A stretch of 64,000 bases of DNA from contig JAMPBN010000001.1 of the NCBI GenBank assembly GCA_023666665.1, positions 121,246 through 185,245 on the forward strand, written 5' to 3'. How positions within the stretch are numbered: the first letter of the stretch is position 1; every line of letters begins with the position of its first letter. Origin of the DNA: Prevotella sp. (GTDB lineage Bacteria > Bacteroidota > Bacteroidia > Bacteroidales > Muribaculaceae). Below the pieces are notes generated by a model that did no database searches, had not been told where the DNA came from, and saw only the letters and a program-made list of their open reading frames with translations. The translations under genes were made by a program, and so were the position numbers. Of this stretch, positions 7,691-17,190 are shown one piece after another.

Positions 7691-10327
7691 ATGAACGAAT
7701 TGCCTACGAAGTATTCACCCGCAGAGGTTGAAGACCGCCTTTATAGCTTTTGGATGGAGCACGATCTTTTTCACTCCGAGCCCGATGGGCGTGAGCCTTA
7801 TACGATAGTGATTCCGCCGCCAAACGTTACGGGTGTGCTGCATATGGGTCATATGCTGAACAATACGATTCAGGACATCTTGGTGCGCCGCGCCCGAATG
7901 GAGGGCAAGAACGCGCTGTGGGTGCCCGGCACAGACCACGCATCTATTGCCACGGAGACCAAGGTGATTGCGAAACTTGCAGCCGAGGGAATCAAGAAGA
8001 CAGACCTGACCCGCGAGGAATTTTTGGAACACGCGTGGGATTGGACCCGCACCCACGGCGGCATTATTTTGCAGCAGCTCAGAAAGTTGGGCGCCAGCTG
8101 CGACTGGAAGCGCACGGCATTCACTATGGATGAGGAGCGCTCGAAGTCAGTGACCCGCGTATTTTGCGACCTCTACAACAAGGGGCTGATATACCGCGGA
8201 TTACGTATGGTAAACTGGGACCCGAAGAACCTGACGGCCATATCTGACGATGAGGTAAACTACGTTGAGGAACATTCGAAGCTGTATTATCTGCGCTATT
8301 ACGTAGCGGGCGACCCGGAGGGGCGTTATGCAGTGGTTGCGACCACACGCCCCGAAACGATACCGGGCGATACGGCAATGTGTATCAACCCCAAAGACCC
8401 GAAAAACGAATGGCTCAAGGGTAAGAGAGTGATAGTGCCCCTGGTAGGGCGTGAAATTCCGGTGATTGAAGACCGCTACGTTGAGATAGAGTTCGGCACC
8501 GGCTGCCTGAAAGTTACTCCGGCCCACGACAAAAACGACTATATGCTCGGCAAGACCCACAATCTGGAGACGATAGACATCTTCAACGATGACGCCACGC
8601 TCAACGAGAACGGCGGCAAATATGCGGGTATGGATCGCTTTGCCTGCCGCAAGCAGATAGCCGCAGACCTCGAAGCCGCCGGGCTGATGGAGAAGGTTGA
8701 AGACTACACCAATAAGGTTGGTTACAGCGAACGCACCAAGGTAGTTATCGAGCCGAGGTTGTCGCAGCAGTGGTTTATCAACATGAAGCACTTTGCCGAC
8801 ATTTCGCTTGCTCCGGTAATGGATGACCTTATAAAGTTCGTACCCGAAAAGTATAAGACCACCTATCGCGTATGGCTTGAGAATATCCAAGACTGGTGTA
8901 TATCGCGTCAGCTGTGGTGGGGCCACAGGATTCCGGCATATTATTATGCCGGCGCCGATGGCGAGGTGAAAATTGCCGTGGCCGAGAGCGCCGAACTTGC
9001 CCTCGAAAAGGCGCGCAAGGATAGCGGCCTCGACCTGAAAGCTGAAGACCTCATGCAAGACGAAGACGCACTGGACACGTGGTTTTCGTCGTGGCTTTGG
9101 CCGATAACGCTATTCAACGGCATACTCAACCCCGGCAACGAAGAACTGAAATATTACTATCCGACGTCGACCCTGGTGACCGGTCCGGACATTATATTCT
9201 TCTGGGTTGCACGAATGATAATGGCGGGATATGAATACGTTGGCGAAATGCCGTTCAAAAACGTATACTTCACCGGCATAGTGCGCGACAAAATCGGCAG
9301 AAAGATGTCGAAGTCGCTCGGCAACTCTCCCGACCCGCTGGAACTTATCGCCACGTATGGCGCTGACGGCGTGCGTATGGGTATGATGCTTGCGGCGCCT
9401 GCCGGAAACGACATTATGTTTGACGAAAAACTCTGCGAACAGGGCCGCAACTTCTGCAACAAGATTTGGAACGCCTTCCGCCTTGTGCAGGGCTGGGAGG
9501 TTGACGAAGCCGCCGAGCAGAGCGAGGCCGCAAAAGTTGCGGTAGAATGGTTTGACGCCAAGGTGCGCGAAGCTGCCGCCGAGGTTGCCGACCAACTTGG
9601 AAAATTCCGCATTTCGGAGGCTCTGATGACCGTCTACAAGCTCTTTTGGGATGAGTTTTCGTCGTGGTATCTTGAAATGGTGAAGCCCGCATACGGCTCG
9701 CCGATTGACGGCAAGACGCTACGCGCCACGCTTGATTACTTTGACCGCCTGTTGCGTCTGCTGCATCCGTTTATGCCGTTTATTACGGAAGAACTGTGGC
9801 AACACCTGAGCCAACGCGCTGAGGGTGAGAGCATAATGTATGCTCCGCTGCCCGAAGCCGGAGAGTGTGATGCCGAAATTCTCGAGCTGATGAACCACGC
9901 CAAGGAGGTGGTTAACGGCATTCGCGGCGTTCGCGCCCACAAGCAGATAGCGCCGAAAGTAGCTCTGACGCTCGAAGTTGTCGGGGCGCTCGATAGCCGC
10001 GAGGCTGCCGCCGTGAGCAAGCTCGCCAACCTTGAGGCCGTAAACTCGGTAGAGAGCAAGGCGGCAGGGTCGGCAGTGTTTATGGTTGGCACTCAGGAGT
10101 TTGGCATCCCGATGGAGGCTGCCGGAGTAGACACCGAAGCCGAACGCGCCAAGCTTCAAAAAGAGCTTGACTATCAGCGCGGATTCCTTGCTGCCGTAGA
10201 GAAGAAACTTGCAAACGAGCGCTTTGTGAGCGGCGCACCGGCAGCCGTGGTTGAGGCAGAACGCCGCAAACAGTCTGACGCCCTGAGCCGCATCGCGGCG
10301 CTGGAGTCGTCGCTGGCAGCACTGTAA
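7691..10327 (+). CDS. valS: Valine--tRNA ligase
   Basis: This 878-residue class I aminoacyl-tRNA synthetase charges tRNA-Val. The HIGH signature appears as HMGH (about residues 54-57) after PPPNVTG, and the KMSKS loop at about 538-542. Between them is the CP1 editing domain ([23 protein letters not shown], with Asp of the editing site). The anticodon-binding domain and a C-terminal coiled coil (from about residue 815) complete the standard layout and length. It is transcribed from its own promoter, and another promoter follows its stop, so it is probably monocistronic. Confidence 0.97.
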   Translation: MNELPTKYSPAEVEDRLYSFWMEHDLFHSEPDGREPYTIVIPPPNVTGVLHMGHMLNNTIQDILVRRARMEGKNALWVPGTDHASIATETKVIAKLAAEGIKKTDLTREEFLEHAWDWTRTHGGIILQQLRKLGASCDWKRTAFTMDEERSKSVTRVFCDLYNKGLIYRGLRMVNWDPKNLTAISDDEVNYVEEHSKLYYLRYYVAGDPEGRYAVVATTRPETIPGDTAMCINPKDPKNEWLKGKRVIVPLVGREIPVIEDRYVEIEFGTGCLKVTPAHDKNDYMLGKTHNLETIDIFNDDATLNENGGKYAGMDRFACRKQIAADLEAAGLMEKVEDYTNKVGYSERTKVVIEPRLSQQWFINMKHFADISLAPVMDDLIKFVPEKYKTTYRVWLENIQDWCISRQLWWGHRIPAYYYAGADGEVKIAVAESAELALEKARKDSGLDLKAEDLMQDEDALDTWFSSWLWPITLFNGILNPGNEELKYYYPTSTLVTGPDIIFFWVARMIMAGYEYVGEMPFKNVYFTGIVRDKIGRKMSKSLGNSPDPLELIATYGADGVRMGMMLAAPAGNDIMFDEKLCEQGRNFCNKIWNAFRLVQGWEVDEAAEQSEAAKVAVEWFDAKVREAAAEVADQLGKFRISEALMTVYKLFWDEFSSWYLEMVKPAYGSPIDGKTLRATLDYFDRLLRLLHPFMPFITEELWQHLSQRAEGESIMYAPLPEAGECDAEILELMNHAKEVVNGIRGVRAHKQIAPKVALTLEVVGALDSREAAAVSKLANLEAVNSVESKAAGSAVFMVGTQEFGIPMEAAGVDTEAERAKLQKELDYQRGFLAAVEKKLANERFVSGAPAAVVEAERRKQSDALSRIAALESSLAAL

Positions 10328-10345
10328 GAGAAAATTTGCGAAAAA

Positions 10346-10377
10346 TTTGGCCATAATTGCGAAAAGTAGTAACTTTG
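10346..10377 (+). promoter_or_regulatory. Promoter of the coiled-coil gene/zapA unit
   Basis: TTTG at 10346-10349 and TAACTTTG at 10370-10377 are 20 bases apart. The start codon lies 20 bases downstream. Confidence 0.75.
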
Positions 10378-10396
10378 TGGTGAAAATTCGGCAATT

Positions 10397-10693
10397 ATGG
10401 CCAAAAACGTTCAGGACATAGCAAGCAGAATCCGCGAGAAAGTGGCAGCGATAGCTGACCGCCAGCGGATGCTTGCTCAAGTAGTTGAGTCAGAGCGTGC
10501 TGAAAAGGAGCGTCTGACAGCCCGCGTGGCAGAGCTTGAGGCGGAAATCAGCCGCCTGAAAGCCGACAACGAGTATCTGACAGTGATGCGCGCCGTTTCG
10601 GTGACCCCTGAACAGGCGGAGCAATCGCGGGCTATGCTGGCCGGATTAGTGCGTGAAATTGATCGATGTATTGCTGAACTCAAAGCTTGCTGA
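10397..10693 (+). CDS. Small coiled-coil protein upstream of zapA
   Basis: This 98-residue protein has no domain I can name. Residues ~20-62 form a heptad-rich coiled coil (VESERAEKER ... LEAEISRLKADNEYL), followed by a short helical tail. Its stop is seven bases before the zapA start and both share one promoter, so they are almost certainly co-transcribed. Size, charge and partner gene recall the gammaproteobacterial divisome protein ZapB, a small coiled coil that binds ZapA, but sequence similarity is not evident to me. A role at the division ring is inferred from position only. Confidence 0.75.
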   Translation: MAKNVQDIASRIREKVAAIADRQRMLAQVVESERAEKERLTARVAELEAEISRLKADNEYLTVMRAVSVTPEQAEQSRAMLAGLVREIDRCIAELKAC

Positions 10694-10699
10694 TAAACG

Positions 10700-11005
10700 T
10701 TGACCGACAAACAAAACATAACCATCCAACTCGCCGGACAGCCGAAGATACCGCTGGCGGTAGAGCGCTCGGAGGAGGAGCTTGTCCGAAAGGCCGAGAA
10801 GATGGTCAACGACCTTTGGCATCGCTGGGCTTCACAGACTTTTGCGGCAGAGTCGCAGATAAAAGTAATGGCTCGCGTGGCCTTTCAATTTGCCCTGCTC
10901 TACCTGCGCGGCGAGCGTTCGCTTCTGGAACTCGAAGCGCTGGAGCAGAAACTTGACGATACGCTCCGGAATCTTCCGGGACTGGAATCGGCGCCGCATC
11001 ACTGA
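10700..11005 (+). CDS. zapA: Cell division protein ZapA
   Basis: This 101-residue protein begins at TTG 10700, since no ATG or GTG fits before the conserved start TDKQNITIQLAG. The N-terminal beta strand, the PLAVERSEEELVRKAEKMVNDL segment and the C-terminal coiled coil (LLELEALEQKLDDTL) follow the ZapA layout. ZapA bundles FtsZ filaments at midcell. The gene sits between the coiled-coil gene and a structured gap leading to rny. The TTG start may lower its output relative to its partner. Confidence 0.85.
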   Translation: MTDKQNITIQLAGQPKIPLAVERSEEELVRKAEKMVNDLWHRWASQTFAAESQIKVMARVAFQFALLYLRGERSLLELEALEQKLDDTLRNLPGLESAPHH

Positions 11006-11155
11006 TCATAACCAACATATGGAACTCCAAGCGAGGAGCCGCACACGCACCAACCCACCTGACCGCCAAAGAGATGAAGCGGCTGAGCGGGTTGTTGTCA
11101 TTTAATGAAATAACTCTTAGAAACCCAATTAATAAACCAATCACTAACTAAACAA
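11006..11155 (+). ncRNA. Structured intergenic region, candidate 6S-like RNA
   Basis: This 150-base gap separates zapA from rny. CAACCC (11051-11056) pairs with GGGTTG (11089-11094), and CCGC (11063-11066) with GCGG (11079-11082). Between these pairings is a symmetric six-by-six internal loop, and the apex is a 12-base loop. A competing stem pairs AGCCGC with GCGGCT. In many bacteria the 6S RNA gene lies next to zapA, which is why I suggest it. I cannot recognise a diagnostic 6S sequence, and no promoter is visible directly upstream, so this may be just a leader of rny. Confidence 0.3.
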
Positions 11156-12691
11156 ATGATAGTATCAGTAATAATAGCAATCGTTGCGCTGGCCATCGGG
11201 GCGATAGCCACGCTGGTGGTTCAGCGCACTATGGCAAACTCCAGCGCCAAAGCAATAATCACCGAGGCCGAGGTTAAGGCCGAAGGTCTGAAAAAAGACA
11301 AAATTCGCGAAGGCGAGAAAGAGGCTCAGAAGATAACCTCAGAGGCAGAACGTCAGGCTAACCAGCGTCTGCAAAAGGTGCAGCAAAACGAAGCCCGACA
11401 AAAGCAACGCGAGCTGCAGCTCAACCAGCAACAGAGCGAAAACCAACGCGCCAAGAACGAGAACGAGCAAACCCGCACTCACCTCGACGCCCAATTGGCC
11501 ATTTGCGAGGAGAAAAAAGCTGAACTCGACAAGATGCACCGCTCGGCCATAGACACTCTCGAGCATCTTAGCGGACTAAGCTCGGAAGAGGCCAAGGAGA
11601 AGCTCGTGGAGAGTATGAAAGACGAAGCCAAAACCGCAGCTCAAAGTTACATCAACGAGATAATGGATGAAGCCAAGCTGACAGCCAACAAGGAGGCAAA
11701 GCGCATTGTGATACAAACGATTCAGCGCGTAGCAACGGAGACGGCGGTTGAAAACTCCGTGACCGTGTTCCATATAGACAGCGACGAAATCAAGGGTCGC
11801 ATCATTGGTCGCGAAGGCCGCAACATCCGCGCCCTCGAAGCCCACACCGGCATCGAAATAATAGTTGACGACACCCCGGAGGCAATCGTTTTAAGCGGCT
11901 TTGACCCGGTGCGCCGCGAGATTGCACGCCTGGCTCTGCATCAGCTGGTTGCCGATGGACGCATTCACCCCGCCCGCATTGAAGAGGTTGTAGCCAAGGT
12001 GCGCAAGCAAGTAGAGGAAGAAATCATTGAAACCGGCAAGCGCACGGCCATAGACCTCGGCATCCACGGCCTGAACCCCGAGCTTATACGCCTGGTAGGC
12101 AAGATGAAATATCGCTCGAGCTACGGTCAGAATCTGCTGCAACACGCCAGGGAGACGGCCAACCTCTGTGCGGTTATGGCATCGGAACTCGGCTTGAATC
12201 CGAAGAAAGCACGTCGCGCCGGCTTGCTGCACGACATAGGCAAGGTGCCCGACGAAGAGCCCGAACTGCCCCACGCACTGTTAGGTATGAAGCTGGCCGA
12301 AAAATATAAGGAGAAGCCCGATATTTGTAACGCCATAGGCGCCCACCACGATGAAGTCGAGCCCACAACGCTGCTGGCTCCCATCGTGCAGATATGCGAC
12401 GCCATTTCCGGTGCCCGCCCCGGTGCCCGCCGCGAAATCGTCGAGGCATATCTCAAGCGCCTGAACGACCTTGAACAGCTCGCTCTGAGCTATCCGGGCG
12501 TAATCAAAACCTATGCCATCCAGGCCGGCCGCGAGCTGCGCGTGATTGTTGGCGCCGACAAGATTGACGATGCCGAAACCGAAAAGCTCTCGGCCGAAAT
12601 AGCCCAGAAGATTCAAGACGAGATGACATATCCCGGACAGGTTAAAATCACCGTAATTCGCGAGACACGCTCGGTAGCCTTCGCCAAATAA
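11156..12691 (+). CDS. rny: Ribonuclease Y
   Basis: This 511-residue membrane-anchored endoribonuclease starts mRNA decay. One N-terminal transmembrane helix (residues ~2-23) is followed by a long coiled coil rich in Glu, Lys and Gln to about residue 140. The KH RNA-binding domain ([15 protein letters not shown], about 220) comes next, and then the HD domain with LLHDIGK at about residue 360 and the second HD-type motif AHHDEVEP. Length and domain order are standard. The stop overlaps the start of ricT (TAATG), so the two are translationally coupled. Confidence 0.96.
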   Translation: MIVSVIIAIVALAIGAIATLVVQRTMANSSAKAIITEAEVKAEGLKKDKIREGEKEAQKITSEAERQANQRLQKVQQNEARQKQRELQLNQQQSENQRAKNENEQTRTHLDAQLAICEEKKAELDKMHRSAIDTLEHLSGLSSEEAKEKLVESMKDEAKTAAQSYINEIMDEAKLTANKEAKRIVIQTIQRVATETAVENSVTVFHIDSDEIKGRIIGREGRNIRALEAHTGIEIIVDDTPEAIVLSGFDPVRREIARLALHQLVADGRIHPARIEEVVAKVRKQVEEEIIETGKRTAIDLGIHGLNPELIRLVGKMKYRSSYGQNLLQHARETANLCAVMASELGLNPKKARRAGLLHDIGKVPDEEPELPHALLGMKLAEKYKEKPDICNAIGAHHDEVEPTTLLAPIVQICDAISGARPGARREIVEAYLKRLNDLEQLALSYPGVIKTYAIQAGRELRVIVGADKIDDAETEKLSAEIAQKIQDEMTYPGQVKITVIRETRSVAFAK

Positions 12692-13827
12692 TGGAAGAGA
12701 TAGACGATCTTAACATCATCCCCGACAGCGAGATACGCCACCACCGCACGGTTGACTGTCCGCGAGGCAAGCTCCACAGTTACAACTGGCTCGACGACGT
12801 GCCGGGGGCAATGGAGCAGTGTAACATCGTGGAGGTTCAGTTCAAGAACACCCGCAAGGGATACTTTTTGAATTCCTTAGGCCTCGACGTTAACATCGGC
12901 GATATGGTAGCCGTAGAATCGCAGCCCGGCCACGACATCGGCACGGTGACGCTCACCGGACCGCTGGTGTTGATTCAGATGAAACGCTCGGGAGTAAGAC
13001 GCGATGCGGAGCTGAAGCGTCTGTTCCGCGTTGCCAAGCCTGCGGATATTGAGAAATATGAGGAATCGCGAGCCAAGGAAGACGAAACGATGATTCGCGC
13101 CCGCAAGATTGCCGTGGAACTCGGTCTGAATATGAAAATCGGCGATGTGGAATATCAGGGCGACGGCCAAAAAGCGATATTCTATTATATTGCCGACGAG
13201 CGCGTAGACTTCCGTCAGCTGATTAAAGTATTGGCCGACACGTTTAAGGTACGCATAGAGATGCGCCAGATTGGTGCCCGCCAGGAAGCGGGCCGCATCG
13301 GCGGCATCGGTCCGTGCGGGCGGCCGCTCTGTTGCTCGACGTGGATCAACAACTTTGTGAGCGTAAGCACCGGGGCTGCAAGATTTCAAGACTTGTCGCT
13401 GAATCCGCAGAAACTGGCCGGACAGTGCGCCAAGCTGAAATGCTGCCTAAACTTTGAGGTTGACGCATATATGGAAGCGGGACGCAAGCTGCCGCCCAAG
13501 GATATTCACCTCGAAACGGCCGACGCTACCTGGTATTACTTCAAGGCCGACATTTTCAAGGGCGAAATCACCTACTCGTCAGACCGCAAGATTCCCGCAA
13601 ACCTCACCACGATTGACCGCGAGCGCGCCTGGGAAATAATTGAGCTGAACAAGGCCGGCGAAAAGCCCGCGCAGCTCAAGAGCGACGAAGATGCCGAAGC
13701 AGAAGCCCGCGAGAACCGAAAGGTAGACCTTCTCGACCAGGACAACATTAACCGCTTTGACCGCAAGAAGAAAAAGAAAAAGAAGAAAAAGCCAGCCAAC
13801 AAGCCTCAAGATGAAAAACCGGAATAA
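12691..13827 (+). CDS. ricT: PSP1-domain regulator RicT (YaaT)
   Basis: This 378-residue protein has the PSP1 core, VEVQFKNTRKGYF through KVRIEMRQIGARQEA. Two Cys-rich clusters follow (GPCGRPLCC and CAKLKCCLNFE) that are conserved in the family. In Bacillus subtilis the homologue acts with RicA and RicF in a complex carrying iron-sulfur clusters that directs RNase Y. Here the gene starts inside the rny stop codon, which supports the same partnership in a Bacteroidete. The C-terminus is a charged tail with nine consecutive lysines, encoded by mixed AAG and AAA codons. It overlaps gldH by 17 bases. Confidence 0.9.
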   Translation: MEEIDDLNIIPDSEIRHHRTVDCPRGKLHSYNWLDDVPGAMEQCNIVEVQFKNTRKGYFLNSLGLDVNIGDMVAVESQPGHDIGTVTLTGPLVLIQMKRSGVRRDAELKRLFRVAKPADIEKYEESRAKEDETMIRARKIAVELGLNMKIGDVEYQGDGQKAIFYYIADERVDFRQLIKVLADTFKVRIEMRQIGARQEAGRIGGIGPCGRPLCCSTWINNFVSVSTGAARFQDLSLNPQKLAGQCAKLKCCLNFEVDAYMEAGRKLPPKDIHLETADATWYYFKADIFKGEITYSSDRKIPANLTTIDRERAWEIIELNKAGEKPAQLKSDEDAEAEARENRKVDLLDQDNINRFDRKKKKKKKKKPANKPQDEKPE

Positions 13828-14305
13828 CGGAATATTTCTGATTTTGACGGCATTGATTTTTGCCTGCTCGTGCAGCTATAACAAAAACAGTTATAGCTGC
13901 TTCAGCGATATTGACCCGATTGAAGGCTGGGACTACGGCAAGACCTACGTGTATCTGCCCGAAATCGGCGACTCGCTTGCCGACGGCACCTTGGCGCTGC
14001 TGGTGCGCCACACCAACGACTACCCCTACAGCAACCTGTGGGTGGAAGTAGAGAGCCAGAGCGTCAAGCCCGACGGGCATCTGAAAATCAGCTGCGACAC
14101 TTTTTGCATCGACCTTGCCGACGTGTATGGCAACTGGTATGGCCGAGGTCAGGGCACAACCTTTGAAAAAACAGATACGTTATACATTAACTATACTCTG
14201 ATAAACCACGCTCCGATACGGCTGCGCCATGTGATGCGCCCGGAGCGGGTCATGGGTATAGAAAAAGTGGGTTTAATCTTTACAGCCAACAGCGATGAAA
14301 AATAA
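13811..14305 (+). CDS. gldH: GldH-family lipoprotein
   Basis: The start is the ATG at 13811, which gives a lipoprotein signal (ALIFAC, Cys19); an upstream start within ricT would spoil it. The 164-residue protein matches GldH, an outer-membrane-associated lipoprotein first found in gliding Flavobacterium but present in many non-motile Bacteroidetes, where its role is unknown. Recognisable parts are DYGKTYVYLPEIGDS, LLVRHTNDYPYSNLWV and the late segment HVMRPERVMGIEKVGL. It is part of the rny-ricT-gldH chain, and its end overlaps the next gene by 11 bases. Confidence 0.85.
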   Translation: MKNRNNGIFLILTALIFACSCSYNKNSYSCFSDIDPIEGWDYGKTYVYLPEIGDSLADGTLALLVRHTNDYPYSNLWVEVESQSVKPDGHLKISCDTFCIDLADVYGNWYGRGQGTTFEKTDTLYINYTLINHAPIRLRHVMRPERVMGIEKVGLIFTANSDEK

Positions 14306-15449
14306 AGTCTGCCTTCTTAGTGCCGCCGAGCAGCAGCTGCGCATCAGCAAGTTGCAGCTGAACTTGCCCGCCCTGATTTGCGACAACGCCAACCTGTTTT
14401 ATCTGACGGGGCGGGTGTTTGCCGGCTACGTGTATCTGCGCCCCGGCGAGGCTCCGCATTATTACATCAAGCGCCCTCTTGAGCTTGACGGCGAGAATAT
14501 TACGTATATCCACAAGCCGGAAGAAATCGGCCAAAGCGTTCAGACCTTGGGGCTGGAGCTGAATTCTCTGCCATATGTCGATGCAGCGAGGCTTCAAAAG
14601 GCTTTCGGAGCCGAAGATGTGGTCAACATCTCGTCGGCAATAATGGCCGCCAGGGCAGTGAAAAGCGCTGAGGAGATTAGACTGCTGAAAGAAGACGGCG
14701 TGAAGCAAACGGCAGTGTATCAACGCATACCGCGTCTGTTCCGCCAGGGGATGACCGACCTTGAACTTCAGGCGGCGATTGAATACAACTCGCGTCTGGA
14801 GGGTTGTCTGGGCATTTTTCGCGTGAATGGCCCGGGCATGGAGCTGCATATGGGTTCGGTGCTGACCGGCGAAAACGCCGACACACCCTCGCCATATGAT
14901 TTCGCTATGGGGGGCGCGGGAATAAGCCCGGCATTGCCCGTAGGGGCCTCGGGCGAGGAAATCAAACCGGGCCACGTGGTAATGGTTGATATGAACGGCT
15001 GCTACAACGGATATATGACGGATATGACCCGAATGTATATCAACGCCGAATCAACCGACAATGCCGACCCCAAAGTGATGAAAGCGTGGGAATGCTCGCA
15101 GAAAATCTGCCGCGAGCTCGCCGCCGCCGGAAAGCCGGGCGTTGAAGCCAAGGCGCTCTATGACCGCGCTATGGAGATTGCCCGGGCGGAGAAGCTGGAA
15201 AGCTACTTTATGGGCCATCGGCAGCACGCCGGATTCGTTGGCCACGGCATTGGCATTCAGGTCAATGAGTTGCCGGTATTGTCGCCGCGCTCCAAGGCGG
15301 TGCTTGAGGAAAGTAACGTCATTGCCATCGAGCCGAAGTTCGTGATTCCCGGCTGTGGAGCAATCGGTATAGAAAACACATATGTGGTGACTGCACACGG
15401 CCTTGAATGCCTGACCAACGCCTCCGAAGAAATAACCCCGCTGATATGA
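14295..15449 (+). CDS. M24-family Xaa-Pro peptidase
   Basis: This 384-residue protein has an N-terminal creatinase-like domain (to ~residue 125) and a C-terminal pita-bread metallopeptidase domain. The dinuclear-metal ligands can be assigned: Asp in VMVDMNG, Asp in YMTDMTRM, His in GHGIGIQ, Glu in AIEPKF and Glu in GIENTYVV. It should remove N-terminal residues ahead of proline, or act on a related dipeptide, in the cytoplasm (no signal peptide). It overlaps gldH at its start and cca at its end by a few bases, so it is part of the same transcription unit. Confidence 0.9.
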   Translation: MKNKVCLLSAAEQQLRISKLQLNLPALICDNANLFYLTGRVFAGYVYLRPGEAPHYYIKRPLELDGENITYIHKPEEIGQSVQTLGLELNSLPYVDAARLQKAFGAEDVVNISSAIMAARAVKSAEEIRLLKEDGVKQTAVYQRIPRLFRQGMTDLELQAAIEYNSRLEGCLGIFRVNGPGMELHMGSVLTGENADTPSPYDFAMGGAGISPALPVGASGEEIKPGHVVMVDMNGCYNGYMTDMTRMYINAESTDNADPKVMKAWECSQKICRELAAAGKPGVEAKALYDRAMEIARAEKLESYFMGHRQHAGFVGHGIGIQVNELPVLSPRSKAVLEESNVIAIEPKFVIPGCGAIGIENTYVVTAHGLECLTNASEEITPLI

Positions 15450-16873
15450 ACATTCCGGAAAAGGACATACCGACGCTGCGACTCGTAGGCGACGCCGCCG
15501 ACGAGCTCGGACTCGACGCTTATACCGTTGGGGGATACGTGCGCGACTGCATACTTGAGCGCCACTCCAAGGATATTGACTTCGTGACCGTGGGTTCTGG
15601 AATTGAGCTGGCTAAAGCCGTGAGCAAGCGTCTGGGCAAGGGGGTACACCTGAGCGTGTTCAAAAACTTCGGCACGGCGCGGGTGACCTGTCACAATCTG
15701 GAACTGGAGTTTGTCGGAGCACGTAAGGAAAGCTACTCCCACGACTCGCGCAAGCCGATAGTGGAAGACGGCACTCTGGAAGACGACATTTCGCGCCGCG
15801 ACTTCACGGTAAACGCCCTGGCCATGCGCGTCAATGCCGACGGCTTCGGGGGGATTGTAGACCTCTACGGTGGCCTGTTAGATATTGAGCGCCGCGTACT
15901 CCGGACTCCTCTCGACCCCGACGTGACGTTCTCTGACGACCCGCTGCGCATGATGCGCGCCGTGCGCTTCGCAACGCAGCTGCGCTTTGCAATCGACGGC
16001 ATAACCTATGAGGGGATATGCCGCAACGCCTCGCGACTTGAAATCATATCGCGCGAACGCATTGCCGACGAGCTTAACAAGATTATGCGCTCCGCAAAGC
16101 CGTCGATTGGCTGGCGCCTGCTCCTTGACACCGGCCTGCTGCGCTACATTCTTCCGGAGTTGGAAGAGATGCAGAAAGTTGACGTGGTCAACGGCCGCGC
16201 CCATAAAGACAACTTTGACCACACGATGAAGGTGCTTGACAAAGTTGCCGAAAAGTCTGACGACCTGTGGCTGCGCTGGGCTGCGCTGCTCCACGACATT
16301 GCCAAGCCGCGCACCAAGCGTTGGGACCCGAAAATCGGCTGGACATTCCATAACCACAACTTTGTGGGGGCGAAGATGGTGCCGGGGATTTTCCGCGACC
16401 TCAAGCTGCCGATGGGCGAGCCGATGAAGTTCGTGCAAAATATGGTGGAGCTGCATATGCGCCCGATAATCCTGTCGGAAGAAATCGTTACCGACAGCGC
16501 CGTGCGCCGACTGCTTTTTGACGCGGGCGACGACATAGACCGGCTGATGACGCTCTGCGAGGCCGACATCACCACCGGGCGCCCCGAGAAGCTGCGGAAG
16601 TGTCTGGACAACTTTGCGATAGTGCGCCGCAAGCTCGTGGAGCTTGAAGAGCGTGACCGGATACGCAATTTCCAGCCGCCCATCACCGGCAACGACATTA
16701 TGGAAGTGTTCGGCATTCCACCCTCGCAGCCCATCAAGGTAATCAAGGAGGCCATCAAGGATGCGATTCTCGACGGCAAGATTCCCAACGACCGCCGCGC
16801 CGCCTACGAATATATGCTCCCGATAGCCCGCGAAATCGGACTTACACAACAGAAAGAACTATGTATCGAGTAA
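15446..16873 (+). CDS. cca: CCA tRNA nucleotidyltransferase / poly(A) polymerase family
   Basis: The ATG at 15446 overlaps the previous stop and gives 475 residues. The nucleotidyltransferase head has VGGYVRD and the catalytic acid pair in KDIDFVTVG. RRDFTVNALAM follows, then the RNA-binding DDPLRMMRAVRFA. An HD domain (LLHDIAKPRT, HNHNFVGA) makes up the C-terminal half. The protein adds or repairs the 3' CCA end of tRNA. A pure poly(A) polymerase cannot be excluded by eye, but Bacteroidetes normally carry this form as their CCA enzyme. It overlaps queD by 13 bases. Confidence 0.92.
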   Translation: MNIPEKDIPTLRLVGDAADELGLDAYTVGGYVRDCILERHSKDIDFVTVGSGIELAKAVSKRLGKGVHLSVFKNFGTARVTCHNLELEFVGARKESYSHDSRKPIVEDGTLEDDISRRDFTVNALAMRVNADGFGGIVDLYGGLLDIERRVLRTPLDPDVTFSDDPLRMMRAVRFATQLRFAIDGITYEGICRNASRLEIISRERIADELNKIMRSAKPSIGWRLLLDTGLLRYILPELEEMQKVDVVNGRAHKDNFDHTMKVLDKVAEKSDDLWLRWAALLHDIAKPRTKRWDPKIGWTFHNHNFVGAKMVPGIFRDLKLPMGEPMKFVQNMVELHMRPIILSEEIVTDSAVRRLLFDAGDDIDRLMTLCEADITTGRPEKLRKCLDNFAIVRRKLVELEERDRIRNFQPPITGNDIMEVFGIPPSQPIKVIKEAIKDAILDGKIPNDRRAAYEYMLPIAREIGLTQQKELCIE

Positions 16874-17190
16874 CCAAACGATTAGAAATATCCGCATCAC
16901 ATTCGCTGACACTCAATTATCAGAGCAAGTGCAGCAATCTGCACGGCCACAACTGGATAATCACAGTAACGTGTCAAGCCGAGGAGCTTAACGCCAACGG
17001 TATGGTTGAGGACTTTTCGGAAATCAAGCAGCGCATAACCTCGCAGCTTGACCACGCCAATCTCAACGAGGTGTTGCCGTTTAACCCCACGGCCGAAAAC
17101 ATTGCCCGCTGGATTTGCGACCAAATCCCCACCTGCGTGCGCGTCGACATCCAAGAATCCGAAGGCAACACTGCCTCATACTTCGTATGA
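16861..17190 (+). CDS. queD: 6-carboxytetrahydropterin synthase
   Basis: This is a 109-residue member of the 6-pyruvoyl-tetrahydropterin synthase fold. Zinc ligands His14, His28 and His30 (ASHSLTL, LHGHNW) and the catalytic Cys24 are present, as is the late Glu in DIQESEG. It converts dihydroneopterin triphosphate into 6-carboxytetrahydropterin, the second step of 7-deazaguanine (queuosine) synthesis. Its stop overlaps the start of queE in an ATGA arrangement, and queE encodes the next enzyme, which supports the queuosine assignment over biopterin. Confidence 0.94.
   Translation: MYRVTKRLEISASHSLTLNYQSKCSNLHGHNWIITVTCQAEELNANGMVEDFSEIKQRITSQLDHANLNEVLPFNPTAENIARWICDQIPTCVRVDIQESEGNTASYFV

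Noticed and set aside
13770..13800. Poly-lysine stretch in RicT as a slippage or frameshift site
   Set aside because: The codons alternate AAG and AAA, which avoids long A runs, and the frame simply continues to a normal stop.
13757..13810. Upstream in-frame extension of gldH
   Set aside because: It would place a run of basic residues before the lipoprotein signal; the ATG at 13811 gives a proper lipobox.
17115..17186. Longer N-terminus for queE reaching into queD
   Set aside because: It would overlap queD by 70 bases with an Arg/His-rich segment; ATG 17187 overlapping the queD stop is the normal coupled arrangement.
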